Source: Oxytricha trifallax
Taxonomy: Eukaryota; Ciliophora; Spirotrichea; Sporadotrichida; Oxytrichidae
Length of the DNA: 64,000 nt
Reading direction: 5' to 3'
Assembly (NCBI GenBank): GCA_000711775.1
Contig: ARYC01017246.1
Location: 62,001 to 126,000 of the forward strand
Made by a program: the position numbers and the translations under genes
Shown: positions 40,234 through 50,919 of the stretch, one piece after another
Position numbering within the stretch: position 1 is the first letter of the stretch
Layout: each line of letters opens with the position of its first letter
Notes under the pieces: model-generated
Told to the model about the DNA's origin: nothing
The model's database searches: none
What the model saw: the letters and a program-made list of their open reading frames with translations, nothing else

Positions 40234-41688
40234 TAAAATTAATTCGTACTATATTAAGAATTTTAATTCAATAATAATTTAAAATATCTCTTAATTAAAT
40301 CAATAATTTGTTTAAAAATTATACTATGGAGAAAAATAAATTGATTATTTGTTTAATTTGTAATATTATATTTAAATATAATTATTAATTAGTGAGTGAG
40401 GAGGGAATATGAAACATCTTTAAAATTTTAGGCGATGATGGAGTGAGATGCCTGGGACATAACCCTTCGATTAAACCAACCTACTCTACTGCACTATACG
40501 CAAAGTTAGCTAGGAAATGCCAAGTGCTACTACTCCAATGTGAGACAAATATCAAAGTGATCAGTGGCCATTCAACAAGGTGCACGGAACTGGAAACTTC
40601 AATAGTAACGATGTTGACGATGTAAGCAGCAGGCAAATCAACAAGATCAAACTGCGGAATTGAGATTTATCATAAAGTGGAAGATTTCTTTATTATTAAT
40701 AGCGAGATCTTTCTATCTTCAAAATCAATGTTAAATTCACTTTAAAGAATGTCGTGAATAGCATTTGGACTTACCAAATACTTTGACTGCAAAGCTCTCC
40801 AGTAAACCAACAGAACTACACTGATTTAATATAAAATACCTACTAATGAAACTATGCTCTTAAAAAAATTGTATTTTAATATAGCTAACTAATCAATAAT
40901 TATTAATATTTACGCCTTGAAATTTTTAGCTCTAATGTATTATAAATAATTTCATTATTAAGATAAAAATAATATAAAATAAACGAATGATAAAAAACAT
41001 TCAAGTATGCAATGAAATTTATCTTATTCAATATTTTCATTAATTATGTTTAAATCGTAAAATAAATATATTTTTGGGTGAAAAGATTCCTTCACACAAC
41101 ATTGTAATTAATAGTTAAAATTAACCCTTTATTTTAAACATTTTTAATATAATTTCAAGGTTTAAATTTAGCTATATTCTTATTATATATTGCAAAAAAT
41201 ATTTGTTTTCTAATAATTATTTAAATCAATATATATGCTTTTTAGAGAGATATGTGAACTTTGATCATGATATAAATTATTGGATGCTAAAATATGAATT
41301 TTATAACTGAATAGTTGATAAATATTTTAGAAATTTAAACAAATAAATATTTTTGTGTATAAGACAGGAAACTTACCTCTTGGTTGCATATACCATTTCA
41401 AAAGAAGAGAAATTCCTTCCTATATTTAAAAATAATTTTCCTAATAGATGTGAATGATTTTTTTAATTAAAAAAAAAGTAAATTTATTAATTACTGTAAA
41501 AATAAGTCCATTAACTCTTTATTAATTTTATTTTTTAATTCAAATTATAAAATTAAATTTTTTACTACTTTAATCACTTTAATAGTAACTCAATCAAAAT
41601 ATATATTAAAAATCATTTAAAAAATTTAGAAAATTTAGAAAAAATTATAGCATTTTAAATATTTTAATTTGCTTGAATTTATTCAAAT
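40234..41688. other. Region between A4 and D2 containing a GC-rich island
   Basis: The GC-rich island at about 40,400-40,860 is described separately. The rest is AT-rich and partly matches unit 2 (about 60,840-61,100). Confidence 0.5.
40411..40757 (+). CDS. Unrecognised GC-rich reading frame, unit 1 only
   Basis: The frame is open (table 6) from after a TGA at 40,408 to the TGA at 40,755-40,757. The first ATG is at 40,443 (MRCLGHNPSIKPTYST). Later it reads YAKLARKCQVLLLQ, STRSNCGIEIYHKVEDFF and SSKSMLNSLQRMS, about 104 codons from the ATG. The base composition is much richer in G+C than its neighbours, and unit 2 lacks it. I recognise no family. It could be a captured gene fragment, a macronuclear-destined segment or a non-coding insert; no homologous copy is present to test the frame. 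Confidence 0.3.
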
Positions 41689-43611
41689 TCAATCATCCAC
41701 TATTTACAATATGCTGGGATCCCAAATTGATCTTATCATTTTCACAGTGATTTAAAATTTATTTTAAATATTCTCGAACTCAAACTTGGGAGTTACACCC
41801 TTTTTAAATGATGCTACATTATTTAGCAGCCTATAACCATAGAAACTAAGAACCAAGTCTAAGAAGTGTACTGGATTAAACATTACCTCATACTTTCCTA
41901 AATTAAGCTTTTATAGAGTCATATAATCAATCAAAATTAAAAATTGTACTTTGACAATAACTTTCTTAAAAATTTTTGAGTTTTTAAAAAAATCAAAAAC
42001 TTCTCTTAAGTATGTAGGATCTTACTTTTCAGCAACAATTATTTTTAATTTCTTTAAATCTTATTGTATTAACTGAATTTGTTCAATATTGTCTTTGTTT
42101 CCAATATCTTCAACACTAAATGACAAACTTTATAAATTTTCAAATAATGCGAAATGCTTTATTTATGGATTGAGGTATAAACCCCAATATGTTGATTTTT
42201 AAAATTGAAGATCATTTATAGTAAGCACATCTGTAATTGAAACATAATTTATTTCCTCAATTGTTTGAATCTTTGAAAGAACATTTATGAAATTAGAAGT
42301 TGTAAAGCAATCTCTAATTTTTATTTTCTTAAGTTATATAAAATACTATAGAAAGCTATCATCTATAATTATAGAATTCTATATATATAATTAAAGAATA
42401 TTGGGAAATTCATAATTTGGAGAAGGTATAAACTTTCTAATTAATTTAAGATTTACTGATTTCACTTAATTATTAAATTAAAAAGTTTATGCTAGGCAAG
42501 GAACTAATCTCATTTAGCGCTTTCTTTAGATTTCTACTACTCTAAGGGATATGTTGAGGGTAGGCAGATGGTGCTAGGTTCACAGTACAAGGAGCCAGTC
42601 GGTGGGTTCAATATGAAAACTCCTACACTCTTTGTTAGGAATTGGGTCCTAAGATTTCCCTCAAAATCATGAGACACCTGGCGTGAATTAAGTTTCCTAA
42701 GTAATAGGATGGTGAAGCTAGCCTTCAAAAATTAAAAGATTTTAACCAAAGAACCCAACTATAAAGATTTTTCACCCACACGGATTAGGTTGTTTATGCT
42801 ACAACAGCGATATGACAGGGATTACGTTCCCAGCAGAGGTGGGACCAGTAAACGTTTTTCACTACACCTACCACCGAGTGGAATTCTATAGTTTTGTCTT
42901 ACCAAGTTATCAGGTTAGGCATTTGGATTATGGAGGAAACTGAATGGTAGTATAGATTTGTTTTCATGAGCTATTCTACTTTATGACTGCCACGTCACGG
43001 TATGCCATGTCATCTCATTTTAGATACATCAACTTCACGACTATAGATTTATGGTTTGATTTTAGTTTTAAATAGTAATAAGTTAAATTTAATTTCATAT
43101 TACTCTTTAATAACTTATCCTATTTCACTTTCATCTTTTCCAAAAGATTAATTCCAAAAATAGATTCATTAATTGCTAAAATTTTACAAGTTTTACAATC
43201 ATCTGGGATTTTATACCCTTCGTTTTGTAAAATTGATTTGTAATTTATCAAATGTACTGCAATTTTAATTTTGCTTTTTTCCATAAATTTTCTTAAAAAA
43301 TCAAGATTTTTTAATTCATTTCCTTGTATTTAAAAGCTAATATTAATTTCTCTATCTTAATTTTATTTAAATGAATATATAAAGATTTTGTAAAATGGTA
43401 CATAATTTTGGTTTTTATCTTTTTTGTCCACGATAAAAAAGAAATAGTTGCTGAAATTATGAATAAATTGCTCTTATGGAATAAAAATAGGCTCTTCACT
43501 TAATTTTATTCATAAACTATTTTTTTCTTAGTTTCAATGATTCTTAATTTCTAGAGATAGCTCTCTTTCTTATTTTGATAATTTGCTAATCTTCCTGAAG
43601 CATTTATTCAT
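41689..43611 (-). pseudogene. D2: family D gene split by repeat R1b and stopped twice
   Basis: The start ATG is 43,609-43,611 (MNKCFRKISKLSKQERELSL). TGAs fall at 43,534-43,536 (AGG in D1) and 43,510-43,512. The coding homology runs to about 43,085, stops at a 592-bp GC-rich repeat, and resumes below 42,487 with SVNLKLIRKFIPSPNYEFP. It then stays open to TGA 41,689-41,691 (ending LQIVDD, like ILDD in D4). The resumed part has leucine-rich repeats (LKKIKIRDCFTTSN, LKKLKIIVAEK). The repeat insertion alone inactivates it. Unit 2 has no counterpart of this D copy. Confidence 0.75.
42488..43079. repeat. R1b: GC-rich dispersed repeat inserted in D2
   Basis: It is homologous to R1a at 21.6 kb along most of its length. 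It sits between two copies of AAGTT (42,483-42,487 and 43,080-43,084), a candidate 5-bp target duplication within D2 coding sequence. No frame is shared by the two copies, so it is probably non-coding. Its GC content contrasts sharply with D2. Confidence 0.6.
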
Positions 43612-45050
43612 TGTAAGATAGCTGTAAATTATTAATCTAACTCTCTTTTATTGATTGAGTAAACTTGAACTCATTTAAGCAATATTATTTAATTTTTATT
43701 AATTATAATTATTGAATTTAAATTTAATGTATTGAATATAATTATGTATTTAATATGAATTTTTATAAAATTTAAGTGGGATATTTAGAAAAAAATAAAT
43801 AACATAAAAGGTATATAAAAATCTAAATAAATTATTTTTAAAATTAATTAGACTAATAAATAAAAAATAATATTTAATATTATTTAATATAAAGTGAGAA
43901 TTTTAAAATTATACGAATGCATCTATTAATTATATTATTTTATGGTAAAATAATTTTGTATTCAATTATTTTTCAATGTTAATAATTATTTTACTTAAAA
44001 AAGTATGAAGAATTGCCATTATAAAACCAAATTAATTGATCAATTTGATCATTATATTTTTAATTATGTCCTTTAGAATATTTGTTTTTTGATTTTGTAA
44101 ATGTATACCTGTTTGTAAATTAGAGCAGAAATGAATCGCTAAAATGTTTTATAATTTAAATAAATTTCTATAATTGAAAAGATTTAGGGTTTAGTAAATT
44201 AAACATGAATTTATGCAATAAAATGGGTACTGCTTAATAACAATGCTTAAATATTGCGGTTAGAGTTATTTTTTAAGTTGAAATTCTATCAAAATTAATT
44301 TTTTGTAGTTTTGCTTATATCTCTATAAATTTACTATTGAAAAGTTATTATTCACATATTAATTTATTAAATTCGAAGACACAACTCATTCAATATTCGT
44401 TGAAAAAATCAAAGCTTTATAAGCGATTAATGAATGATTTTAAAATATAAAATTTAAATATATTACTTAAAAAAAAATTTAATTAAAAGTTTTTTAATTT
44501 TTTAAGTTATTTAATTAATAAGTATATGAATTATCAATATTTTTGTTATATTTTTTAACTTTGTAAGGATAGATATCATTTTCAAAAAATATTTAGAACA
44601 AAAACTTAATACATTTAAAATTAAAATTATATTTAGCTTATTAAATGGATATCTAAAAATTAATTTTATACATGTCTATGCCCATAAATAAACCTTATCA
44701 TTTTATTCTAATAATGATTTTAAGTATTACTCTTAATTTAAATATGTAAAAGACCTATATATATCCTTTTATTTAATGGGAGTTTTTGAATCTTTAAACT
44801 TTTTGAATAAAATTTATTTAAAATTAAGGCATTTTAGTTCTCATTAATTTCATATTAAAAAATTCAAAGTAAATTTTTCATTTATATGTCAAATAAAATA
44901 CTTTAGATTTATTACAATTTTAAAAATTAGCTAAAAAATGATAAAAATAGATTATTACCTATTAATCTTATCAAATTAAATAAAATTAGAAAATAAAAAT
45001 AAGTTTATTTAATAAAAAAGTCATATCTTTTATACTTTTACTTGGTTTTA
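43612..45050. other. AT-rich intergenic DNA between D2 and D5
   Basis: Only the D-family leader next to D2 (TTTACAGCTATCTTAC) is recognisable. Confidence 0.5.
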
Positions 45051-45761
45051 TCAGTCATCTAGAATTTTTAATCTAGGTAAATATTTGCTTTCATATATTT
45101 TAACAGTTATTTAGGAAAGATTTTTAATATTTACAAACTAGAATTATGGAGATTCATTTTGTTTAAACTATTTAACATCATTCAATATTCTGTATCCAAA
45201 TAAATTTGCAAACTTTTCTAAAAAAAAGATTAGGACTTAAGATCACCTCATATTTGTTTAGGTTGAATTCAATTAGAGAATTTTTATCAATCAAAATTAA
45301 ATATGGTAGTTTGATTTTAATTCTTTTTTAATTGTTTAAGTATCTAAAAATATGAAATATATCTCTCAAAAAAGTAGGCTACTCGTTTTAATTTATAATT
45401 ACTTTTAACTTCTTTAAATTTTGCTTTATTATTATTCTTATTTACAGCAAATTATTTTCGTCCTTTAAATTTTCCACACTAAAAGTCAAATATTAAAGAT
45501 TTTGAATTTCGCGAAATCTTATATTTGAGGATGAATATTTAACCCCTAGTATTAATTGAAGTGTACTTAAAATTTACCGATCTTTAATTCTTGATTTGTA
45601 CAAACAAATTTTATTACTTCGATTTTTTATATTTTCTTGACAAAATTCATTAAGCTTGACGTGGTAAAACAATTAATAAGCTATATTGATTATAGGTTAG
45701 TGAATTGTTGAAAAAAATTATCATCAACAATGATTGATTTTATTATTGTCAATCTAATAAT
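45051..45761 (-). pseudogene. D5: 3' part of a family D gene, cut by the TBE element
   Basis: It is the near-identical counterpart of the 3' part of D4 (61,999-62,706), ending in TGA 45,051-45,053. The gene is cut exactly where the TBE begins, so the first 180 or so codons are missing and are not found beyond the TBE. A 1-base deletion near 45,505 relative to D4 shifts the frame. It marks the right edge of duplication unit 1. Confidence 0.8.
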
Positions 45762-45839
45762 CAAAACCCCAAAACCCTTTCAGTAGTTTGATTGAGTTTT
45801 TGATTGATAAAAGTAGACTATTAGTGCATATTTTATTAG
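45762..45839 (+). repeat. TBE left terminal inverted repeat, 78 bp
   Basis: It begins CAAAACCCCAAAACCCTTTC and is complementary to 50,484-50,561. Just inside, the left end has an extra 11-base GGGTTT-containing repeat absent from the right end. Confidence 0.92.
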
Positions 45840-45899
45840 GGTTTTAATAGGGTTTATGTAGGGTTTTTATGTTCAAATATTAGTAATTTAAGTGAGAAT

Positions 45900-47608
45900 A
45901 TGCGAGGTTTGGGGTCAGTTTATGAAAGTGGCTATATAGATTTATTGTTTAAGTTGCGATATGGATGTGATGAATATAGTGAATAACTCAAGCCTGTTCT
46001 GAATTATACGTCTATAGCAAGGCTACTCCATAAATCTCCAGCAACTGTGAGGTCTCACTGTCTATTAGCATTGAATTTAAAGAGATAGCATCTAAATTCT
46101 AAGCCTAAGAGACCCTTAAAATTTTAGCAGCATCATATTGACTATCTTATTAATGATAAGACTCTTAAATACTGGGCTCATTTCTCTCTAGCCTAGAGGG
46201 CTGTGATGTTTCATCGCCAATTTCCTGAGCTTCACATATCTGCTTAATCGATAGCTAACATATATAAAAAGAACGGAATATCTTACAAGACAGTCAATCG
46301 CATTAAGAGAGTGATTGACTTTAATGTTCCATTTTATATTCGATTAAATGCAGAGGTCTTAAGAGCATAATATAAAGTTTATACACGTTGATGAAGCTGT
46401 ATTTACATTCAATACCTTTATATCAAGGTGTTGGTACAAGAGGTATAGTAATATAGAAGTTTATGACTAAAAGGTTAAGGTGTAAACTCGTGCTATTCTT
46501 GGTGGAATAAGTAAAGATAGTGGCCTCGAGACTTATGTTATTCACCCTCGTTCTATAAAGACTGAATAATATATTAAGTTCTTGCAATAACTCAGAGATA
46601 ATTACGTCAACTAAGAGATTATTCTATTCGTTGTTAACTTGTCAGTTCAAAAACTAAAGACTCAAGGAAGGAATATGAAAGGCTAAATATAACACCTGTA
46701 TTCAATGTTCCTTACAGCCCTTAGTTCAATGGAATTGAATTATATTGGGGGTTATTGAAAGGTCATTTTAAGAAATTGCTGCTCTATCTCTTGATGCACG
46801 ACTTGAAGATAGATACAGTAGATTTTATGGCTAAGGTGACAAACACTCACCCCCCATAAGGTATACTTTTAAATGTGTATTATGATAGAACTCGACCTCC
46901 TGTGTAAACTTTTCTTAAGGACTGATTGTGGCCGGCTTTTAGTTTTCGAGATATCACACTGGCTAAGTCCAAAATTTATATATAAAATCATTAAATTTGG
47001 CTTTGAAAAAAATTTTGAAATTTTTCTAAAAAATATCTTAATTTCACCAATCTGATAAATTTTAAGGTTATGAGGAATTATTTTGAGTATTTAATGTTTT
47101 CTGAAATTTTCTACCAGATCTTGTTATATAAATCATCATGTATTTTCATATATATTTTTTAAAAAAGCGTATCAATATATATGAAGATACATGATGATTT
47201 ATATAACAAGATCTGGTATAAAATTTCAGAAAACATTAAATACTCAAAATAATTCCTCATAACCTTAAAATTTATCAGATTGGTGAAATTAAGATATTTT
47301 TTAGAAAAATTTCAAAATTTTTTCAAAGCCAAATTTAATGATTTTATATGTAAATTTTGGACTTAGCCAGTGTGATATCTCAAAAACTAAAAGCCGGCCA
47401 CAATCAGTCCTTAAGAAAAGTTTACTCACGAGGTCGAGTTCTATCATAATACATATTTAAAAGTATACCTTATGGGGGGTGAGTGTTTGTCACCTTAGCC
47501 GATTTTATTAAGTGTGCTGCTATGAGAGTCAGCGATGATAAAGCGAAAGTATGTGCAAGAGAAGGGAGATTTTGTGTTTATAAATAAGTATTAGATTTAA
47601 GAGAATGA
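45900..47608 (+). pseudogene. TBE transposase (42-kDa type, DDE), inactivated
   Basis: The start ATG is at 45,900. After removing the nested fold-back (46,829-47,500 plus one copy of its target duplication) the length is 1029 bp, about 343 codons, right for the TBE transposase. Near the first catalytic Asp the text reads IHVDEAVFTFNTF, but a frameshift at about 46,375 precedes it.  The second catalytic site reads LFVVNLSV where VVDN is expected, so the Asp codon appears lost. A further frameshift lies near 46,665. The third site is present in YSPQFNGIELYWG. The C-terminus (IKCAAMRVSDDKAKVCA) resumes after the nested insert and stops at 47,606-47,608. It is related to IS630/Tc1/mariner transposases and cannot be active. 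Confidence 0.88.
46829..47500. mobile_element. FB3: fold-back element nested in the TBE transposase gene
   Basis: A 672-bp near-perfect palindrome (arms 46,829-47,156 and 47,174-47,500, loop 17 bases) is flanked by GATTTTAT on both sides (46,821-46,828 and 47,501-47,508), an 8-bp target duplication. Removing it joins the transposase frame (VDF then IKCAAMR). The arm ends read GGCTAAGGTGACAAACACTC followed by a C-run. There are no transposase or other genes inside. Confidence 0.88.
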
Positions 47609-47614
47609 ATAAGT

Positions 47615-48397
47615 TCACATATTAAATTTCCCCGTAAAGGGGTTTGGCTTCTCTTTCTTTTCTTCCTCTTAAGGCTTGCTTGGGCCCATGTTTCTTCTCT
47701 TAGTACCAGCCCCTGCATCTATGTTCATCTCGTCTGGCTTTTAGAAATCTTTGTAGAGTCTCTTACTCAATTCATGCTTAACTTGAGACTTTCTCTCTCT
47801 GTTTAATTTGCTGCGCTCATTCATCAAGTATATTTGCAGTGTCAGGTTTTTCTATTAAATTAGAAGACCAAGCTTATTAGAGATGAATGGATGCTTCTGC
47901 AGTTCCTAGAGCCAGGTGTCGCTGATTTTAATTACCTGCTTCTCTTTTTCTTCAGGAGAGATGCTATAGCGTTTCTTGTGAGCTTCTTAAATAACTTCAT
48001 TTAAGTACTCAGGTTTCAGAGTTCCAAGGACACCAAAGAAGAAGTTTCTCTCTGGCAACTTATTAGAGAGTTGCAGCTTTGATGGAAGGTAGAGAGCAAC
48101 ATCTGGATCACTCATAGCATCATCATAGAGGTTTGTTACTGAAATTTCAGGGTAGTTAGGTATCTCGATCATTCTGATTTCATTAGACTTAAAAGCTTTT
48201 TTCTCTTCACTTAGCAATGCCTTTAAGAATGATATTTTTGTTCCCTCCTGTGTTGGCAAGAACAATCCAACTATAGTTAATAAGTTAGTTATAAGTAATA
48301 ACTTACCTTGCTATACCAAATATCTGTAAAGATCTTCTTTACTTCTGAATTTTCCTATTAGATCTTGAGATTAAATTCTCTTCATTGCATCATTCAT
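47615..48397 (-). CDS. TBE 22-kDa-type protein, open, 260 aa
   Basis: The frame is uninterrupted from ATG 48,395-48,397 (MNDAMKRIQSQDLIGKF) to TGA 47,615-47,617. It contains a hydrophobic stretch (LLLITNLLTIVGLFLP, about residues 34-50), then SFLKALLSEEKKAFKSNEIR, LQLSNKLPERNFFFGVLG and a charged C-terminus ending KPNPFTGKFNM. It lies between the other two TBE genes and converges on the transposase gene with 6 bp between stops. An internal Met (MIEIPNYPE) would give a product of about 22 kDa, so the true start is uncertain. The function in transposition is not established. It is the only TBE gene here without a lesion. Confidence 0.78.
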
Positions 48398-49021
48398 AGA
48401 TTCCGCCTTGCTTCCAGTTTCTATAAATGTTTATGAGATTTAAAATTATGGATATCCATTCTGACTTACTAAAATTTTACTACTAAAAAGGGAGATCCAC
48501 TTGGAGGTCAACCTGAATCTAATATTTAGATAAAGTTGGAGGAGCTTTCTCCAAGTTTCAAAGTTTGACTTCCATTTTTATCAAACTTTCTCCATTAAAT
48601 TGCTCCTAATAATAATTAATTTAATTAGGTGGTGCTCCTAATTTATTTAAAACTATATTAGGAGGTTAAATTAAAGTTCAAAACCGTATTAGGTGGTGCA
48701 TTAAAAAAAAAATTATAAAAACTTCCCCTCCTAAATTTACAAGAACAGATTTAGGAGCACCGTCTAACTTAACAAAACAAATTTAGGTGCATTTTTAATG
48801 TATAAAATGGATGGAATAGTATATAAATTATCTCTAATGTTAAAAAATATAAAACTAATGTCTCGCACTCTGTTCTCTAAATCTATAAGGATATGCTCTT
48901 GCTTGTGTATAAAGGTAAAATTAAAACAGCTTGTATAATTATTAATAGTACTTATAAAATGAGCGGCAACTTACTAAGTAAAGCGGCATTGCTTGTTATT
49001 AGTCGGCAAAAACTTTCTTTC
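48398..49021. promoter_or_regulatory. Divergent TBE intergenic region with short repeats
   Basis: The 624 bp between the starts of the 22-kDa-type and 57-kDa-type genes must hold both promoters. At 48,490-48,800 words such as TTAGGTGGTGC, TTAGGAGG and CTCCTAA recur in direct and inverted orientation and could pair into hairpins. This is an inference from position only. Confidence 0.45.
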
Positions 49022-50543
49022 ATGAATTTAAAGAAAATTGAGACTTGTGATGCCTCTACCTAGTATGAACCTGAAATTCTCTAACCCTAGGTCTCAGACT
49101 TTGAATAACAATTCAGTTTTTAAATAGAAATGTAGAGCTAAGAAATTCAATGCGAAGTTCCAATAAAAATGGTTGAAGAGGAAGAAGAGAAAAAAGAAAT
49201 TAAAGCATTACATTTATGTGAAGAGTGTGAGAAGAACTTGACTTATAAATCTGCTCTTAAGCGTCATATCTTAGAGTAGCATTCTAATAAGCCAAAGCTC
49301 TATCTTAAGCATGATAAGATAGATGTAAAAAAAATACTTTTGCCCATATTGCAATAAGCAATATAACCATTCAAGGGATTTAAAAGTTCACCTATAGAAC
49401 CATCATGGCAAGTAATTTGAAGTCATAGATCCTGAGACTGGTGAGATCTTCCTTCAAAAAAGAAAGCCAAGAGACCCTTTAGAATCCTTGGAACAAAGAG
49501 TTAAGAAAGAAAATAAGCTTATTGAAGCAGTTAGAAACCTCCCAGCTTCTGAGATAGTGAAAATCACTCTGAAGATACAAGCACTAAAGCTTCCAATTTT
49601 AAATGTAATTGACCTTAAAGAATGTAAGGAAAGTTATCTTATACTTGAGGACAAGTTTGAGAAAAAGGTCATAACTGATAAGCAGTTCGCATACAAGATT
49701 TATCCATTCAACTACTTTAAATGCGATGACAAGTATCAAATGGAATTTGTCAATGAGTACTAAGCTCTTACTAAAGCAAGGGATAGACAGTGCAGATTTA
49801 TAATTAAGCTCGATGCAATTCTCCTTGCTCAAGATCATGTTGCTTTTCGCCTCCCTCTATATTAAATGACTTTAAGAGACTACATTTAAGATTAAAGGAT
49901 TCCAAAGTAGCTACCTCTTATTCTTACAAATGTTTGCAAAGGCATAAAAGAGTTGCACACTTTAGGATATGTTCATAGAGACTTGAAGCCTGAGAACATA
50001 ATACTTAACTTTTCCCCTCTCAGAGTAGTAATAATTGATTTCAATAGATCATAAAGAGTTGAAGCTTCAGGACTTGGCAACGTTTATGGTACTCCTGGAT
50101 ACTTTCCAGAAAGGGAGGACTGGAGAGATGGTGATATTAAGTGGGATGTATGGGCTCTAGCAGCAATTATTGCTGAATGCGATATGCATAGAAATGATTA
50201 CTATAGCTGTAAGAGAGAGAAAGATTCAAAACAGAGAATATAGCAATATCTAGACTAGAATAAGATAAAAGGTAAAAAGAAAGATATTGCTGAGCAGATT
50301 ATCTTAAGACCAAACCACAGAGCAGAGCAAACAATAGAATAAATGATAAAGTGGATAGGAGATATCAAATTTAGAAAATTAGCACATGATGTTAAGGTAT
50401 TGTTTGAGCGAATTGTAAAAACAAAACCCCTCTAATACAAACTACTATACATTACATATAAACATTAAACCCCTACATAAACCCTAATAAAGTATGCACT
50501 AATAGTCTACTTTTATCAATCAAAAACGCAATCAAACTACTGA
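49022..50543 (+). pseudogene. TBE 57-kDa-type zinc-finger/protein-kinase gene, one frameshift
   Basis: The start is ATG 49,022 (MNLKKIETCDAS). A first C2H2 finger is CEECEKNLTYKSALKRHILE plus QH (about 49,217-49,282). One extra A in the run before 49,335 shifts the frame. The second finger CPYCNKQYNHSRDLKVHL follows. The kinase part has VHRDLKPENIIL (catalytic loop, about 49,971), DFN in place of DFG, GTPGYFPE and WDVWALAAIIAE. The frame ends at TGA 50,541-50,543, inside the right TIR. The length of 506 codons fits the TBE 57-kDa protein. The DFG Gly replacement may reduce kinase activity. The A-run indel could be a sequencing error. Confidence 0.85.
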
Positions 50544-50561
50544 AAGGGTTTTGGGGTTTTG
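50484..50561 (-). repeat. TBE right terminal inverted repeat, 78 bp
   Basis: It is the complement of the left repeat and ends GGGTTTTGGGGTTTTG. It contains the stop codon of the zinc-finger/kinase gene. Confidence 0.92.
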
Positions 50562-50919
50562 ACTCTTATGATATTCTTAGACTATTCTGAGAGAAATTAT
50601 TTAAAATACATTCATAGTGTATGTAGTATAAAAGTGAAGTATTTGTGGATTTTTATATTAGATTTAAATTATATTAAAGGTCTTAATATAGAGGTTGAAA
50701 TAACATAAGTTTCTAAAATCTTGTGAAGTTAATATTAGATATTTTCTAAAAGTTTGAATATATATTCTATGTTATATAAAGATAATTCCTTATTTTTTTA
50801 CAATTAAATTACTTTTATTCTAGTTTTAATATTTCAAATATTTAAATGAACGACTTTTTTGTTACTATAAGTAAATAAATAAAATAATTATTTAAATTGT
50901 GAATTAATTTCTATTAAAA

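Larger units (their letters stand above)
30606..45761. repeat. Tandem duplication unit 1
   Basis: It is homologous to 50,562-62,706 in the same gene order: B1, A3, D1, B2, A4, then D2 and D5. The match begins at ACT 30,606-30,608 and ends at AAT 45,759-45,761, where a TBE transposon starts. The copies are clearly diverged, with many indels outside genes and few inside. Unit 1 carries about 3 kb more than unit 2, mainly the block with the 40.4-kb island and D2. Confidence 0.85.
45762..50561 (+). mobile_element. TBE-type transposon (telomere-bearing element)
   Basis: The ends read CAAAACCCCAAAACCC inward, two C4A4 telomere-like repeats. The terminal inverted repeats are 78 bp (45,762-45,839 and 50,484-50,561) with one or two mismatches. 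Three genes are present: transposase (plus), a 22-kDa-type gene (minus) and a zinc-finger/kinase gene (plus). Without a nested 680-bp insertion the element is 4.12 kb. These traits match Oxytricha TBE elements as I know them, including ANT target sites. The flanks are AAT on the left and ACT on the right, so they are not a matching duplication. In ciliates TBEs are germline-limited and are removed from the macronucleus. Confidence 0.92.

Noticed and set aside
45762-45778. Telomere or chromosome end from C4A4 repeats
   Set aside because: Only two repeats are present, mirrored at 50,561 as a transposon TIR within continuous DNA, so it is a TBE end.
46873-47055. Plus-strand frame within the fold-back arm
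   Set aside because: It lies in non-coding palindrome FB3 and is a chance frame.
48248-48306. Possible 59-nt intron (GTAAGT ... CAACACAG) in the TBE 22-kDa-type gene, minus strand
   Set aside because: The frame is open straight through it, and removing 59 nt would shift the frame into an early TGA.
49599-49838. Minus-strand frame inside the TBE zinc-finger/kinase gene
   Set aside because: It is a shadow of the well-supported kinase-gene frame on the plus strand.
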